A DNA stretch of 64,000 nucleotides, taken from contig NZ_JPGL01000031.1 of NCBI RefSeq assembly GCF_000732615.1, positions 1 to 64,000 of the forward strand, given 5' to 3'. The notes under the pieces are model-generated. The model did no database searches and was not told the origin of the DNA. It saw only the letters and a list, made by a program, of their open reading frames with translations. Below are positions 7,985 through 16,486 of the stretch, one piece after another. The DNA comes from Burkholderia paludis. GTDB taxonomy: Bacteria > Pseudomonadota > Gammaproteobacteria > Burkholderiales > Burkholderiaceae. The first letter of the stretch is position 1. Every line of letters begins with the position of its first letter. A program made the translations under genes and the position numbers.

Positions 7985-8881
7985 ATGTCGTTTGAGGCGT
8001 TTGCACCGTTTCGCGTGACGGTGCAGGACACCGACATCTTCGGTGTCAAGGGAGGCGCGGGTCCGCCGCTTCTGTTGCTGCACGGGCATCCGCAAACCCA
8101 CATGATCTGGCATCGCGTCGCGGCGACGCTCGCGAATCACTTCACGGTGATCGCCACCGACCTGCGCGGCTACGGCGCGTCGGGCAAGCCGCCGAGCGAC
8201 GCGCGGCACGCGCCGTATTCGAAACGCGCGATGGCGGCCGACCAGGTCGCCGTGATGCGGCATTTCGGTTTCGAGCACTTCCATGTCTGCGCGCACGATC
8301 GCGGCGCCCGGGTCGCGCACCGGCTCGCGCTGGATCACGCCGACGCCGTCGAGCGCATGATGCTGCTCGACATCGCGCCGACGCTCGCGATGTACGAGAA
8401 GACCGATCGCGCGTTCGCGACCGCGTACTTCCACTGGTTCTTCCTGATCCAGCCCGAGCCGCTGCCCGAGACGCTGATCGGCGGGCATACCGACGCGTAC
8501 ATCGAGCGCGTGATGGGCAACCGGTCGGCCGGGCTCGCGCCGTTCGCGCCCGAGGCGCTCGACGCGTACCGCGCCGCGCTCGCGCAGCCGGGCGCCGTGC
8601 ATGCGATGTGCGAGGACTATCGCGCGTCGGCGACGATCGATCTCGAGCACGACCGGGCGGATCTCGAGCGCGGCAACAAGGTTGCGTGCCCGCTGCGCGT
8701 GCTGTGGGGCGAGGACGGCGTCGTCGGCCGCTGCTTCGATCCGCTCGACGAATGGCGTCGCGTCGCGCGCGACGTCAGCGGCCGCGCGCTCGCGTGCGGG
8801 CACTACATTCCGGAAGAAGCGCCCGTCGCGCTGATCGACGAGCTGCTCGCATTCTTCGAGGCGCGCGACCCGGCCGCCTGA
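7985..8881 (+). CDS. alpha/beta hydrolase, fluoroacetate/haloacetate dehalogenase-like
   Basis: Cytoplasmic alpha/beta hydrolase of 298 aa. The full residue set of the fluoroacetate dehalogenase family is present at matching spacing: nucleophile D105 in AHDRGAR, R106 and R109 for carboxylate binding, D129 in LDIAPT, the halide pocket H150-W151 and Y212, and catalytic H273 in CGHYIPEE. Such enzymes replace halide on haloacetates with hydroxyl to give glycolate. Related epoxide hydrolases lack the H-W pair in the cap. Residue equivalences come from knowledge of the characterised Burkholderia FA1 enzyme and were not aligned by computer. The gene is divergent from nitronate monooxygenase. Confidence 0.88.
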   Translation: MSFEAFAPFRVTVQDTDIFGVKGGAGPPLLLLHGHPQTHMIWHRVAATLANHFTVIATDLRGYGASGKPPSDARHAPYSKRAMAADQVAVMRHFGFEHFHVCAHDRGARVAHRLALDHADAVERMMLLDIAPTLAMYEKTDRAFATAYFHWFFLIQPEPLPETLIGGHTDAYIERVMGNRSAGLAPFAPEALDAYRAALAQPGAVHAMCEDYRASATIDLEHDRADLERGNKVACPLRVLWGEDGVVGRCFDPLDEWRRVARDVSGRALACGHYIPEEAPVALIDELLAFFEARDPAA

Positions 8882-8914
8882 CGCGGCGCGCGGGCGGCGC
8901 GGCGCATCGGCCGC

Positions 8915-9406
8915 TCAGCGGTGCGCGTCGTCGTCCTCGACGAGCGGCGGCAGCCGGCGCGGCACGGGCGTCGATTTCACGATCGCGGTGCTCGTCTCCG
9001 CGCGCTCCGTCACCTTCGACAGGATGTCGTCGAGGTGCCCGATCGTGCGCAGGTAGAGCCGGCAGACAAAGCAGTCGTCGCCGGTCACCTTGTCGCATTC
9101 GACGAATTCGGGAATCCGCCGCAGCAAATCCTCGACCAGGTGCAACTGGCCCGGCAGCGGCTTCACGCGGACGATCGCCTGCAGCGTGTAGCCGAGCGCG
9201 CGCGGGTCGAGCTCGACCGTGAACGCGGCGATCACGCCTTGCGCCTCGAGCCGCCGCACGCGGTCGGCGGTCGCGGGCGCCGACAGCCCGATCTGCCGTG
9301 CGAGCTCGCTGGTCGCGATGCGCGCATCGTCGGCCAGCGCCGCGACGATGGCGCGGTCGGTCGCGTCCAGCGACGCGACGGCGGGCGGAGAAAGGCGTTT
9401 CGGCAT
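8915..9406 (-). CDS. Lrp/AsnC-family transcriptional regulator
   Basis: Feast/famine regulator of 163 aa from the chosen ATG. An upstream ATG at 9457 would add 17 residues that lack family resemblance. An N-terminal helix-turn-helix (about 12-62, LDATDRAIVAALADD through LSAPATADRVRRLEAQG) leads into a C-terminal RAM ligand-binding and oligomer domain (about 68-150). The C-terminal part has the usual GDDCFVCRLYLRTIGHLDDIL strand-helix pattern. Divergent from an EamA-type exporter 112 bp away, it probably controls that gene in response to an amino acid, as in other Lrp-exporter pairs. Confidence 0.9.
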   Translation of the reverse strand: MPKRLSPPAVASLDATDRAIVAALADDARIATSELARQIGLSAPATADRVRRLEAQGVIAAFTVELDPRALGYTLQAIVRVKPLPGQLHLVEDLLRRIPEFVECDKVTGDDCFVCRLYLRTIGHLDDILSKVTERAETSTAIVKSTPVPRRLPPLVEDDDAHR

Positions 9407-9518
9407 GATCGCTTTGCTTTCGAAGGTAAATGGGTCGTCTGGCTTCAGTTTAGCCATGGTTGTCGCGAAGGCAAGTTTCTAGAATCGAAGTCATCCCCGC
9501 TCTTTTACGGAGTTTCCG

Positions 9519-10421
9519 ATGGCTTCGAATGAAATTCGCCGCGGTGCCGCCGAGATGGTCGTCGCGATGGTGATGTCCGGCACGATCGGCTGGCTCGTGA
9601 TGTCGTCGCGGCAGCCGCTCACGAATGTCGTGTTCTTCCGCTGCCTGTTCGGCGCCGCGACGCTCGCGATCGTCTGCGCGGCGTACGGCTTCCTGCGCCG
9701 CGCCCGGTTCTCGCCGCGGATGCTCGCGCTCGCGACGCTCGGCAGCGTCGCGATCGTCGCGAACTGGCTGCTGCTGTTCGCCGCCTATTCGCGCGCGTCG
9801 ATCTCGATGGCGACCGCCGTCTACAACACGCAGCCGTTCATGCTCGTCGCGCTCGGCGCGATCGTGTTCCGCGAGCGGATCGCCGCGTCGACGCTCGCGT
9901 GGCTCGTGCTCGCATTCGTCGGGCTCGTGGCCGTGGTGCGCGTCGAGCCGGCCGTGCTCGCGGTGCCGGGCGAATATCTGGAAGGCGTCGCGCTGTCGCT
10001 CGGCGCGGCGTTTCTGTATGCGATCTCGTCGATCGTGACGAAGCACCTGAAGGGCACGCCGCCGCATCTGCTCGCGCTGCTGCAGGCCGGCCTCGGCGTC
10101 GTGCTGCTCGCGCCGTTCGCGCACTTCGGCACGTTGCCCGCGACGGCCGCGCAGTGGCTCGATCTCGTCGTGCTCGGCGTCGTCAACACGGGTCTGATGT
10201 ACGTGCTGCTGTACGGGGCGATCCAGAAGCTGCCGACCGCGATGACCGGCGCGCTTTCGTTCGTCTATCCGGTCGTCGCGATCGTCGTCGACCATGTCGC
10301 GTTCGGGCAGACGCTGGCGTGGACGCAGGTGTTCGGCGCGCTGCTGATCCTGCTCGCGGCGGCCGGCGTGAATCTCGGCTGGCGTATCGTGCCCGCCCGT
10401 CGCGCGGCGGTCGGCAACTGA
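9519..10421 (+). CDS. EamA/DMT-family permease (10 TM)
   Basis: Integral membrane protein of 300 aa with ten hydrophobic segments arranged as two EamA repeats (about 10-140 and 150-290), the drug/metabolite transporter fold. The ribosome binding site GGAG lies nine bases before the ATG. RhaT/YdcZ-like members export amino acids or metabolites. The divergent Lrp-type regulator suggests an amino acid or a related compound as substrate, which is inference from context. No terminator follows directly; the next strong hairpin on this strand is 230 bp downstream, after a possible small RNA. Confidence 0.9.
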   Translation: MASNEIRRGAAEMVVAMVMSGTIGWLVMSSRQPLTNVVFFRCLFGAATLAIVCAAYGFLRRARFSPRMLALATLGSVAIVANWLLLFAAYSRASISMATAVYNTQPFMLVALGAIVFRERIAASTLAWLVLAFVGLVAVVRVEPAVLAVPGEYLEGVALSLGAAFLYAISSIVTKHLKGTPPHLLALLQAGLGVVLLAPFAHFGTLPATAAQWLDLVVLGVVNTGLMYVLLYGAIQKLPTAMTGALSFVYPVVAIVVDHVAFGQTLAWTQVFGALLILLAAAGVNLGWRIVPARRAAVGN

Positions 10422-10603
10422 AACGGTCGTGCGATTCGGTGCCGCCGCGCAGCGCCGGATGGCGAACGTCGGGCGCGGATACGGCAGGCGGATGGCGCGC
10501 GAATGGCGCTTGAACGGTGCACGAAAGCGGCCCGCGTACGCGCAGGAAAAATGCTGTAAGAAGCTGTAGGGAAACACCCGATGCGATGCGGCCGCGTCGC
10601 TCG

Positions 10604-10687
10604 TATGATGCGGGCTGTGACGTTGATCACGTTCACAGGATTCCGATCTCGACGCCGTTCGCCCTTGAGGCCGAACGGCTTTTTTTT
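10604..10687 (+). ncRNA. candidate intergenic small RNA with own promoter and terminator
   Basis: A good -10 hexamer TATGAT is at 10604-10609 (its -35 is poor), followed by about 70 nt ending in a strong intrinsic terminator. The sequence has no good ORF. At 10616-10631 there is TGTGA, six bases, then TCACG, a CRP-like dyad over the expected start point. A transcript from about 10616 to 10687 is predicted. It would run into the tail of the opposing DUF1289 gene by two bases. Expression is unproven. Confidence 0.4.
10654..10687 (+). terminator. rho-independent terminator
   Basis: Stem GCCGTTCG (10654-10661) pairs with CGAACGGC (10672-10679) across a 10-nt loop, followed by eight T residues (10680-10687). 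The T run overlaps the stop codon of the opposing DUF1289 gene. It is 233 bp after the EamA gene, so it may serve either a long 3' UTR or a separate small RNA. Confidence 0.8.
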
Positions 10688-10892
10688 ATGTTTCGCTCCC
10701 CGCGAGCAGGCGCCGGCGCGCATCGAGCCGCGCGAGCAGCGCGCGCCTCGCGTCGTCGTCCGACGCGCGCCAGTGCTTGATCTCGTCGCGCGTGCGCAGG
10801 CAGCCCGCGCACCAGTCGGTGCGCGGATCGATCCGGCATACGTCCGTGCACGGCGAGGCGACCGTGCCGGCCGGCACCGTCACGTCGCTCAT
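10686..10892 (-). CDS. DUF1289 domain small Cys-rich protein
   Basis: Small cytoplasmic protein of 68 aa of the DUF1289 family. The family signature is complete: SPCTDVCRIDPRTDWCAGCLRT (about 13-34), with four cysteines in CxxxC...CxxC spacing that suggest metal binding, followed by a Trp/Asp/Arg helix (HWRASDDDARRALLARLDAR). The function of the family is unknown. The ATG overlaps the stop of the upstream YbaK gene by four bases (ATGA), so the two are translationally coupled; many beta-proteobacteria pair these genes. It ends inside the T run of a terminator read from the other strand. Confidence 0.88.
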   Translation of the reverse strand: MSDVTVPAGTVASPCTDVCRIDPRTDWCAGCLRTRDEIKHWRASDDDARRALLARLDARRRLLAGSET

Positions 10893-11404
10893 GCGGACTC
10901 CCGCAATGCGACGTCCGCGACCGGCGCGCCGGTCAGCGACACGAGTTCGTGCGGCGACAGGTTGAACACCGCGTGCGGATGGCCGGCGGCCGCCCACAGG
11001 CTGTCGAGCTCGAGCAGGTCGGCGTCGATCAGCGTGACGGGTTCGACCAGATGGCCGATCGGGCAGACGCCGCCGATTGCATAGCCGGTGTTGTCGCGCA
11101 CGAACTTCGCGTCCGCGCGGCCGACCGCGCCGACCTGCGCGGCGACCTTGCTCTCGTCGACGCGGTTGACGCCGCTCGCCACCACGAGCACGGGCGCGCC
11201 GTCCGACTGGCGGCGAAACAGGATCGACTTCGCGATCTGCGCGACCGAGCAGCCGAGCCCGGCCGCGGCTTCGGCGGAGGTCTTGCCGGTCTCGGCGAGC
11301 ATCACGATGTCTTTCGCATGGCCGCGCTCGCGCAGCAGCAGCGCGACGCGTCGCGCGGAATCGGGGAGGGTGTCGAATGAAGCGGGTGAGGTCATGTGGG
11401 ACAT
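10889..11404 (-). CDS. YbaK/EbsC-family aminoacyl-tRNA deacylase
   Basis: Single-domain protein of 171 aa of the YbaK/prolyl-tRNA editing family. It would hydrolyse misacylated tRNAs in trans (for example Cys-tRNA-Pro or a related mischarged species). Family features are KSILFRRQSDGAPVLVVASG (about 59-78), VNRVDESKVAAQVG and the GYAIGGVCPIGH loop (about 107-118). Two near starts exist: ATG at 11404, used here, and ATG at 11395. It is co-directional with HMG-CoA lyase 17 bp upstream and overlaps DUF1289 downstream, so the three likely form an operon. Confidence 0.9.
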   Translation of the reverse strand: MSHMTSPASFDTLPDSARRVALLLRERGHAKDIVMLAETGKTSAEAAAGLGCSVAQIAKSILFRRQSDGAPVLVVASGVNRVDESKVAAQVGAVGRADAKFVRDNTGYAIGGVCPIGHLVEPVTLIDADLLELDSLWAAAGHPHAVFNLSPHELVSLTGAPVADVALRESA

Positions 11405-11421
11405 TCCATCGAAAAGCGGGA

Positions 11422-12354
11422 TCACGCGCAGTTCGCGGCGTCGGCCGCGCCTTGCGCCTTGGCAAGCAGCGCGCGACCGGCGCGCGACACGTTCGCGCGG
11501 CCGATCGCGGTGGAGATGAAGTCGCCGGCGGCGACGACCTGCGCGAGATCGACGCCGGTGTCGATGCCGAGGCCCTGCATCAGGTACAGCACGTCCTCGG
11601 TCGCGACGTTGCCGGTCGCCCCCTTCGCATACGGGCAGCCGCCGAGGCCCGCGACCGATGCGTGGAAGATCTCGATGCCCTCGAACAGCGCCGCGTAGAT
11701 GTTCGCGAGCGCCTGGCCGTAGGTGTCGTGGAAGTGGCCCGACAGGCGTTCGCGCGGGAACACGCGCGTGACGGCCGAGAGCACTTCGCGCGTGCGCTTC
11801 GGCGTGCCGACGCCGATCGTGTCGGCGATGTCGATCTCGTCGCAGCCGAGCGCGGCGAAGCGTTCGACGACGTCGACGACCGACGCGACGGGCACCTCGC
11901 CCTGGTACGGGCAGCCGAGCGTGCACGACACGCTGCCGCGCAGCCGCAGGCCTGCGTCCTTCGCCGCCTTCGCCACCGGCTCGAAGCGCGCGATGCTCTC
12001 GGCAATGCTGCAGTTGATGTTGCGCTGCGAGAACGCTTCGCTCGCCGCGCCGAAGATCACGACTTCGTCGGCGCGCGCGGCGAGCGCATTCTCGAAGCCC
12101 TTCAGGTTCGGTGTGAGCACCGAGTACACGGTCCCCGCGCGGCGCTCGATGCCGGCCATCACGTCGGCGCCGTCGGCCATCTGCGGCACCCATTTCGGCG
12201 ACACGAACGACGCGGCCTCGATGTTGCGGAAGCCGGCGCGCGACAGCCGGTCGACGAGCGCGACCTTTACGTCGGTCGGCACGAAGGTCTTCTCGTTCTG
12301 CAGGCCGTCGCGCGGGCCGACTTCGACGATCTTGACGGCGGTGGGGAACGTCAT
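11422..12354 (-). CDS. hydroxymethylglutaryl-CoA lyase
   Basis: TIM-barrel lyase of 310 aa that splits HMG-CoA into acetyl-CoA and acetoacetate, the last step of leucine breakdown. The catalytic Arg is in EVGPRDGLQN (R15), with metal ligands H207 and H209 in SGHFHDTYG. The family signature SVAGLGGCPYAKGATGN has the reactive C240. Length is typical. The ATG follows GGAG. It is co-directional with a 2-hydroxyacid dehydrogenase upstream (31-bp gap). The other leucine-degradation genes (isovaleryl-CoA dehydrogenase, methylcrotonyl-CoA carboxylase) are not in this window. Confidence 0.95.
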   Translation of the reverse strand: MTFPTAVKIVEVGPRDGLQNEKTFVPTDVKVALVDRLSRAGFRNIEAASFVSPKWVPQMADGADVMAGIERRAGTVYSVLTPNLKGFENALAARADEVVIFGAASEAFSQRNINCSIAESIARFEPVAKAAKDAGLRLRGSVSCTLGCPYQGEVPVASVVDVVERFAALGCDEIDIADTIGVGTPKRTREVLSAVTRVFPRERLSGHFHDTYGQALANIYAALFEGIEIFHASVAGLGGCPYAKGATGNVATEDVLYLMQGLGIDTGVDLAQVVAAGDFISTAIGRANVSRAGRALLAKAQGAADAANCA

Positions 12355-12385
12355 GGTTGTCTCCTGATTGTTCGTAGGGCGGGGT

Positions 12386-13327
12386 TCAGTAGCCGCGCGC
12401 GTAGTCGACGATGCCGCCGACGCGCTCGCCGCGCTCGAGCGCGCGGATCTTGCCGGCAATCTGCTCGACGGCTTCCACGTGCAGCGTCTCGGCCGAGCTG
12501 TGCGGCGTGATCGTGATGCGCGGCGCTTGCCAGAACGGATGGTCCGCCGGCAGCGGTTCGTGCTGGAACACGTCGAGCGTGGCCGCGGCGATCCGGCCGC
12601 TCGCGAGCGCGTCGAGCAGGTCGGCCTCGACGAGGTGCGCGCCGCGCGCGACGTTGACGAGGTAGGCGCCGGGCGCGAGCCGCGCGAACGTGCGCGACGA
12701 CAGGATGCCGTCGGTGTCGGGCGTGCTCGGCAGCAGGTTGACGAGCACTTTCGCGCCGTCGAGGCACGCGTCGAGCGCGCCGTCGCCGGCGAAGGTGGCG
12801 ATGCCGTCGAGCTGCTTCGCGCCGCGGCTGTAGCCGCGCACGGGCAGGCCGAGCGCGGCGAGCGCGCGCGCGACCTGCGCGCCGAGCACGCCGAGGCCGA
12901 GCACCGCGACGGTGAAGCGCGCGTGCGCATGCGGTTCGAGCGGCTGCCAGCGGCGCTCGCGCTGCTGCGCGTCGTATTCGTCGAAGCGGCGCAGGTAGCG
13001 CAGCACCGCGTGCGTCACGTATTCGACCATTTGCCGCGTCATGCCCGTATCTTCCAGCCGCACCAGCGGCACGTGCGCGGGCAGCGTGCCCGGATGCGCG
13101 CGGTCGAGCGCGAGCAGTGCGTCGACGCCGGCGCCGAGGTTGAAGATCGCCCGCAGGCTGTCGCGCGGCGTGAAGAATTCGCGCGGCGCGCGCCAGACGA
13201 GTGCGTAGTCGGCGGCGGCCGTATCGCCCGGCCGCCATGTGCGCAATTCGGCTTCCGGCAGCGCGCGGGCGATCTCGTCGCGCCATGCGCCGGCTTCCTG
13301 GTGCGGCGAATGGAACAGGAGCTTCAT
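12386..13327 (-). CDS. ghrA: D-2-hydroxyacid dehydrogenase, glyoxylate/hydroxypyruvate reductase A type
   Basis: NAD(P)H-dependent reductase of 313 aa that converts glyoxylate to glycolate or hydroxypyruvate to glycerate. The N-terminal MKLLFHSPH stretch is typical of the GhrA group. The Rossmann motif GLGVLGAQVA is at about 144-153. The catalytic triad of the family is visible as R228 in NVARGAH, E257 in FQHEPLP and H276 in ITPHSSAET. The start is set at this ATG, although no clear ribosome binding site precedes it, because upstream in-frame sequence back to about 13600 does not resemble the family. It may be the first gene of the HMG-CoA lyase/YbaK/DUF1289 run. Confidence 0.9.
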   Translation of the reverse strand: MKLLFHSPHQEAGAWRDEIARALPEAELRTWRPGDTAAADYALVWRAPREFFTPRDSLRAIFNLGAGVDALLALDRAHPGTLPAHVPLVRLEDTGMTRQMVEYVTHAVLRYLRRFDEYDAQQRERRWQPLEPHAHARFTVAVLGLGVLGAQVARALAALGLPVRGYSRGAKQLDGIATFAGDGALDACLDGAKVLVNLLPSTPDTDGILSSRTFARLAPGAYLVNVARGAHLVEADLLDALASGRIAAATLDVFQHEPLPADHPFWQAPRITITPHSSAETLHVEAVEQIAGKIRALERGERVGGIVDYARGY

Positions 13328-13635
13328 GGTGCGATGGCGCGCGCACCGGCGGCGTGCGTCACGGGAGCGGCGGGAGGGGCCGGGCGCGGTGCGCCGGCGG
13401 GCGTAACGGACATCGGGCGTCTCCTGACGGCGGGGCCCGGCGCGTCGGCGCCCGGCCCGGTTCGGTGTGAAGCTGACGGGAAGCCCACATTCTACGGTTT
13501 CGCGGCGCATCGCGCGCCGGCACGCAGGCAGGCCGGCCGGACGGCCCGCGCGAAAGCAAAGCACAAAATATTGGTTCGGCCGCCGGGTGCGCCGCGCCAC
13601 AATCGAATCCCGTCTTCAAGCAAGCGAGGGCAATC
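13328..13635. other. intergenic region between divergent genes
   Basis: A 308-bp gap lies between the divergent dehydrogenase and RBBP9-like genes. No gene is supported. A GAGG at 13626-13629 precedes the + strand ATG. I see no strong dyad or terminator. Confidence 0.4.
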
Positions 13636-14259
13636 ATGCGCGCATGCAGCAAATCGGCGTGGCCGCCTCGGCTCGTCACCGTTCCGGGCCTGCACGGCAG
13701 CGAAGGCGCTCACTGGCAGACCTGGCTCGAGCGGCAGTTCCCGCGCTCGCTGCGCGTCGAACAGGACGACTGGGACGCGCCCGATCTCGTGCGCTGGGCG
13801 CAATCCGTGCGCGCGTTGCTCGATCGCGAGCGCGGCCCGTTCGTGCTGGCCGCGCACAGCTTCGGCTGCCTTGCGGCCGCCCATGCGCTCGCGCAACTAC
13901 ACGAGGCGGGCGACGTCGCGGGCGTGCTGCTGGTCGCGCCCGCCAGTCCGAAGAAATTCACGTTCGCCGGGGCGTTCGACGCGCGCCGGCTTGCCGTGCC
14001 GTCGATCGTGATCGGCAGCGAGACCGATCCGTGGATGCCGCTGGACGATGCGCGCACGCTCGCGCAGCGCCTGGGCAGCGCGTTCGTGAATCTCGGCGAT
14101 GCCGGGCACATCAATACCGCGGCCGGCTTCGGGCCGTGGCCGCGCGCGAAATACTTCGTCGACACGCTCGTCCACTGCGCGGCGCCGCTGCGCTTTCGCG
14201 ACGCGGACGACGGCTTCGAGGCCGAACTCGTCGACCGCGCGCTCGCGCACGCGGTCTGA
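13636..14259 (+). CDS. RBBP9/YdeN-family alpha/beta hydrolase
   Basis: Small serine hydrolase of 207 aa. The triad is visible: nucleophile S75 in AAHSFGCLAA, D131 in GSETDPWMP and H159 in GDAGHINTAAG. The sequence VPGLHGSEGAHWQTWLE (about 16-32) is the oxyanion-side motif that marks the RBBP9/YdeN family. The YdeN-like WPRAKYF tail lies near 170. The natural substrate of the family is unknown; bacterial members hydrolyse short esters in vitro. It is a single-gene unit, divergent from ghrA and convergent with phospholipase C. Confidence 0.88.
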   Translation: MRACSKSAWPPRLVTVPGLHGSEGAHWQTWLERQFPRSLRVEQDDWDAPDLVRWAQSVRALLDRERGPFVLAAHSFGCLAAAHALAQLHEAGDVAGVLLVAPASPKKFTFAGAFDARRLAVPSIVIGSETDPWMPLDDARTLAQRLGSAFVNLGDAGHINTAAGFGPWPRAKYFVDTLVHCAAPLRFRDADDGFEAELVDRALAHAV

Positions 14260-14319
14260 CGGGCCGGGCGGGCGACGCGTGCGGCACGCCGGGTGCCGCG
14301 CCACGCCGCGCCGCCGCGA

Positions 14320-16440
14320 CTACGACGCTGAGACGGGCTGCACCGCGGCCGGATCCGAATAGCTCGGCCGGCCGTTTTCGACGTGGCCCGCGAAACGGCG
14401 CGAGAACGTGCCGGCGGCGCCGTCGCTCACCGTTACGTCATACCAGTGATGGCTCGACGCGAGCGCCCATTGCTCGACGCGCTCCTCGCCGCCGTGCAGT
14501 GTCACGTGCCGCGCCGGCGCACCGTACGCGTTGTCGGTCAGGGTCAGCGTGACGTGCGCGCCGCCGTGGTTGCGCAGCTTCAGGTACAGGTTCCCGTTCG
14601 CGATGTCGTAGCCGGCCTTCGCTTCCGGCAGTGCCGGGTTGCGGTTCGGCGCGGCCGCGGCCGACACGTTGCCCGAGAACACACGCACGAAGCCGTTCGG
14701 CCCGTACACCGAGAAGGCATACACGCCGTTCGTCACCGTCAGGTCGAAGTCCGCGTGCAGCAGGCGGCGCGCGCCGACCGTATAGCGCCACGGGCCGTCG
14801 GTGCGGTTCGTCGCGTACACGTGGAAGTGCGCGCCCTGGTTGCCGCGGTTCGCGAACTCGATGCGCAGCCGGGTCCCGCCGTCGATGCTTGCGTTCACGT
14901 GCAGTTCGTACGGCAGCGCGCGCGCCGGCCGCACGCCGGGCTCCTGCGGGTCGATCGGCGACGGCGACGCGGGCACGGTCGGCGCGGGCTGCGACGTGCA
15001 CTGCTGGTCGGCGATCGAGCGGTACTGGCTCGTGTCGGGCAGCGGCGGGAACGACGCATCCGACGAGCGGAAGTCGAACGCGGCGGGGAGGGCGCCGCAG
15101 ACCGTGCGGCGCCACGGCGTGATGTTCGGCTCGGCGACGCCGAAACGCTCGCCGATGAAGCGGATCACCGACGTGTGGTCGAACACCTGCGAGCAGACGA
15201 AGCCGCCCTTCGTCCACGGCGATACGACCGTCATCGGTACGCGCGGCCCGAGGCCGTACGGCAGGCCGTCGGCCGTGTAGCTGCCGCCGCGGCCGGGGTT
15301 CACGACCGTATGCAGTTCGCCGTCGGTCGTCACGGTCGACGCACCCTGCGCGGCCGACGTCGGCGGCTGCGGCGGCACGATGTGGTCGAAGAAGCCGTCG
15401 TTCTCGTCGTACATGATGAACAGCACGGTCTTGCGCCACACGTCCGGGTTCGACGTGAGCGCATCGAGGATCTGCGACGTGTAGTTCGCGCCGTACGCGG
15501 GCGTGTACTTCGGGTGCTCGGAGAACGCGGCGGGCGGACACAGCCACGACACCTGCGGCAGCCGGTCGTTGATCACGTCGTCCTTCAGGTTGTCGAGCGT
15601 GCGCACCGTCTGCGCGCGCTGATACAGCGACGAGCCGGGCTGCGCGTTGATGAAGTTCGCGAAGTTCTGCAGCACGTTCGTGCCGTAGTTGCCGTTGTAC
15701 GGATCGCTGCCCGTCGTGCCCTGCTGGTAGATCTGCCACGACACGCCGTGCGCTTCGAGACGCTCGGGGAAGGTCGTCCACGACAGCAACTGGTAGGTGG
15801 GCGGGCCGTCGCCGTCGACGTAGTCGTTGTTGTCGAGCAGCGGGCCGCCGAACTTGCCGGTCGGATCGACCGTGCCCGTCATCAGGTATGCGCGGTTCGG
15901 GTGCGTCGGCCCCGGCAGCGAGCAGAAGTAGTTGTCGCACACGGTGAACGCGTCGGCGAGCGCGTAGTGGAACGGGATGTCCTCGCGCACGTGGTAGCCC
16001 ATCGTCATGTCGGTCTTGTTCGCGGGCCACTGGTCGTAGCGGCCGCCGTCGATCGCCGCCTGCGTCTTGTACCACGAGTGGTCGAGGTCGCCGACGCACT
16101 GCGCGCTCGTCGTCAGCGTGTTGAGCCGGAACGGCAGCACCGGCTTGCCCGGGTTGGCCTTCGACGGCTGGTACCACACCGGCTGGCCGTTCGGCAGCGG
16201 GATCGGGAAGCGGTCGTTGTAGCCGCGCACGCCGCGCAGGTGTCCGAAATAATGATCGAACGAGCGGTTTTCCTGCATGAACACGACGATGTGCTCGACA
16301 TCGCGGATCGTGCCGGTGCCGCGCGCGGCGGGAATCGCGAGTGCGCGGCGGATCGATTCGGGAAACGCGTTGAGCGCGACGGCGGCGCCCGCGGATTGTG
16401 CGACGGTATGCAGGAAGCGGCGGCGGCTGGATGACGTCAT
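14320..16440 (-). CDS. phospholipase C, phosphocholine-specific, Tat-exported
   Basis: Secreted phospholipase C of 706 aa of the PlcH/PlcN family (AcpA superfamily), which releases phosphocholine from phosphatidylcholine or sphingomyelin. The N-terminus SSSRRRFLHTVAQ is a Tat twin-arginine signal (about 4-16), so the enzyme folds before export. The catalytic segment VVFMQENRSFDHYFGHLRG lies near 52-70; other metal-site segments are YDENDGFFDH and LPGPTHPNR. Two C-terminal beta-sandwich repeats (about 490-700) are the usual DUF756 domains. It is followed upstream by a small lipoprotein gene on the same strand (46-bp gap). Burkholderia carry several paralogues; their virulence role varies by species. 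Confidence 0.95.
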   Translation of the reverse strand: MTSSSRRRFLHTVAQSAGAAVALNAFPESIRRALAIPAARGTGTIRDVEHIVVFMQENRSFDHYFGHLRGVRGYNDRFPIPLPNGQPVWYQPSKANPGKPVLPFRLNTLTTSAQCVGDLDHSWYKTQAAIDGGRYDQWPANKTDMTMGYHVREDIPFHYALADAFTVCDNYFCSLPGPTHPNRAYLMTGTVDPTGKFGGPLLDNNDYVDGDGPPTYQLLSWTTFPERLEAHGVSWQIYQQGTTGSDPYNGNYGTNVLQNFANFINAQPGSSLYQRAQTVRTLDNLKDDVINDRLPQVSWLCPPAAFSEHPKYTPAYGANYTSQILDALTSNPDVWRKTVLFIMYDENDGFFDHIVPPQPPTSAAQGASTVTTDGELHTVVNPGRGGSYTADGLPYGLGPRVPMTVVSPWTKGGFVCSQVFDHTSVIRFIGERFGVAEPNITPWRRTVCGALPAAFDFRSSDASFPPLPDTSQYRSIADQQCTSQPAPTVPASPSPIDPQEPGVRPARALPYELHVNASIDGGTRLRIEFANRGNQGAHFHVYATNRTDGPWRYTVGARRLLHADFDLTVTNGVYAFSVYGPNGFVRVFSGNVSAAAAPNRNPALPEAKAGYDIANGNLYLKLRNHGGAHVTLTLTDNAYGAPARHVTLHGGEERVEQWALASSHHWYDVTVSDGAAGTFSRRFAGHVENGRPSYSDPAAVQPVSAS

Positions 16441-16486
16441 GTTATTTCACCTCGGTTCTGCGGTCGGGGGGACGAAAGCGGCGGGA

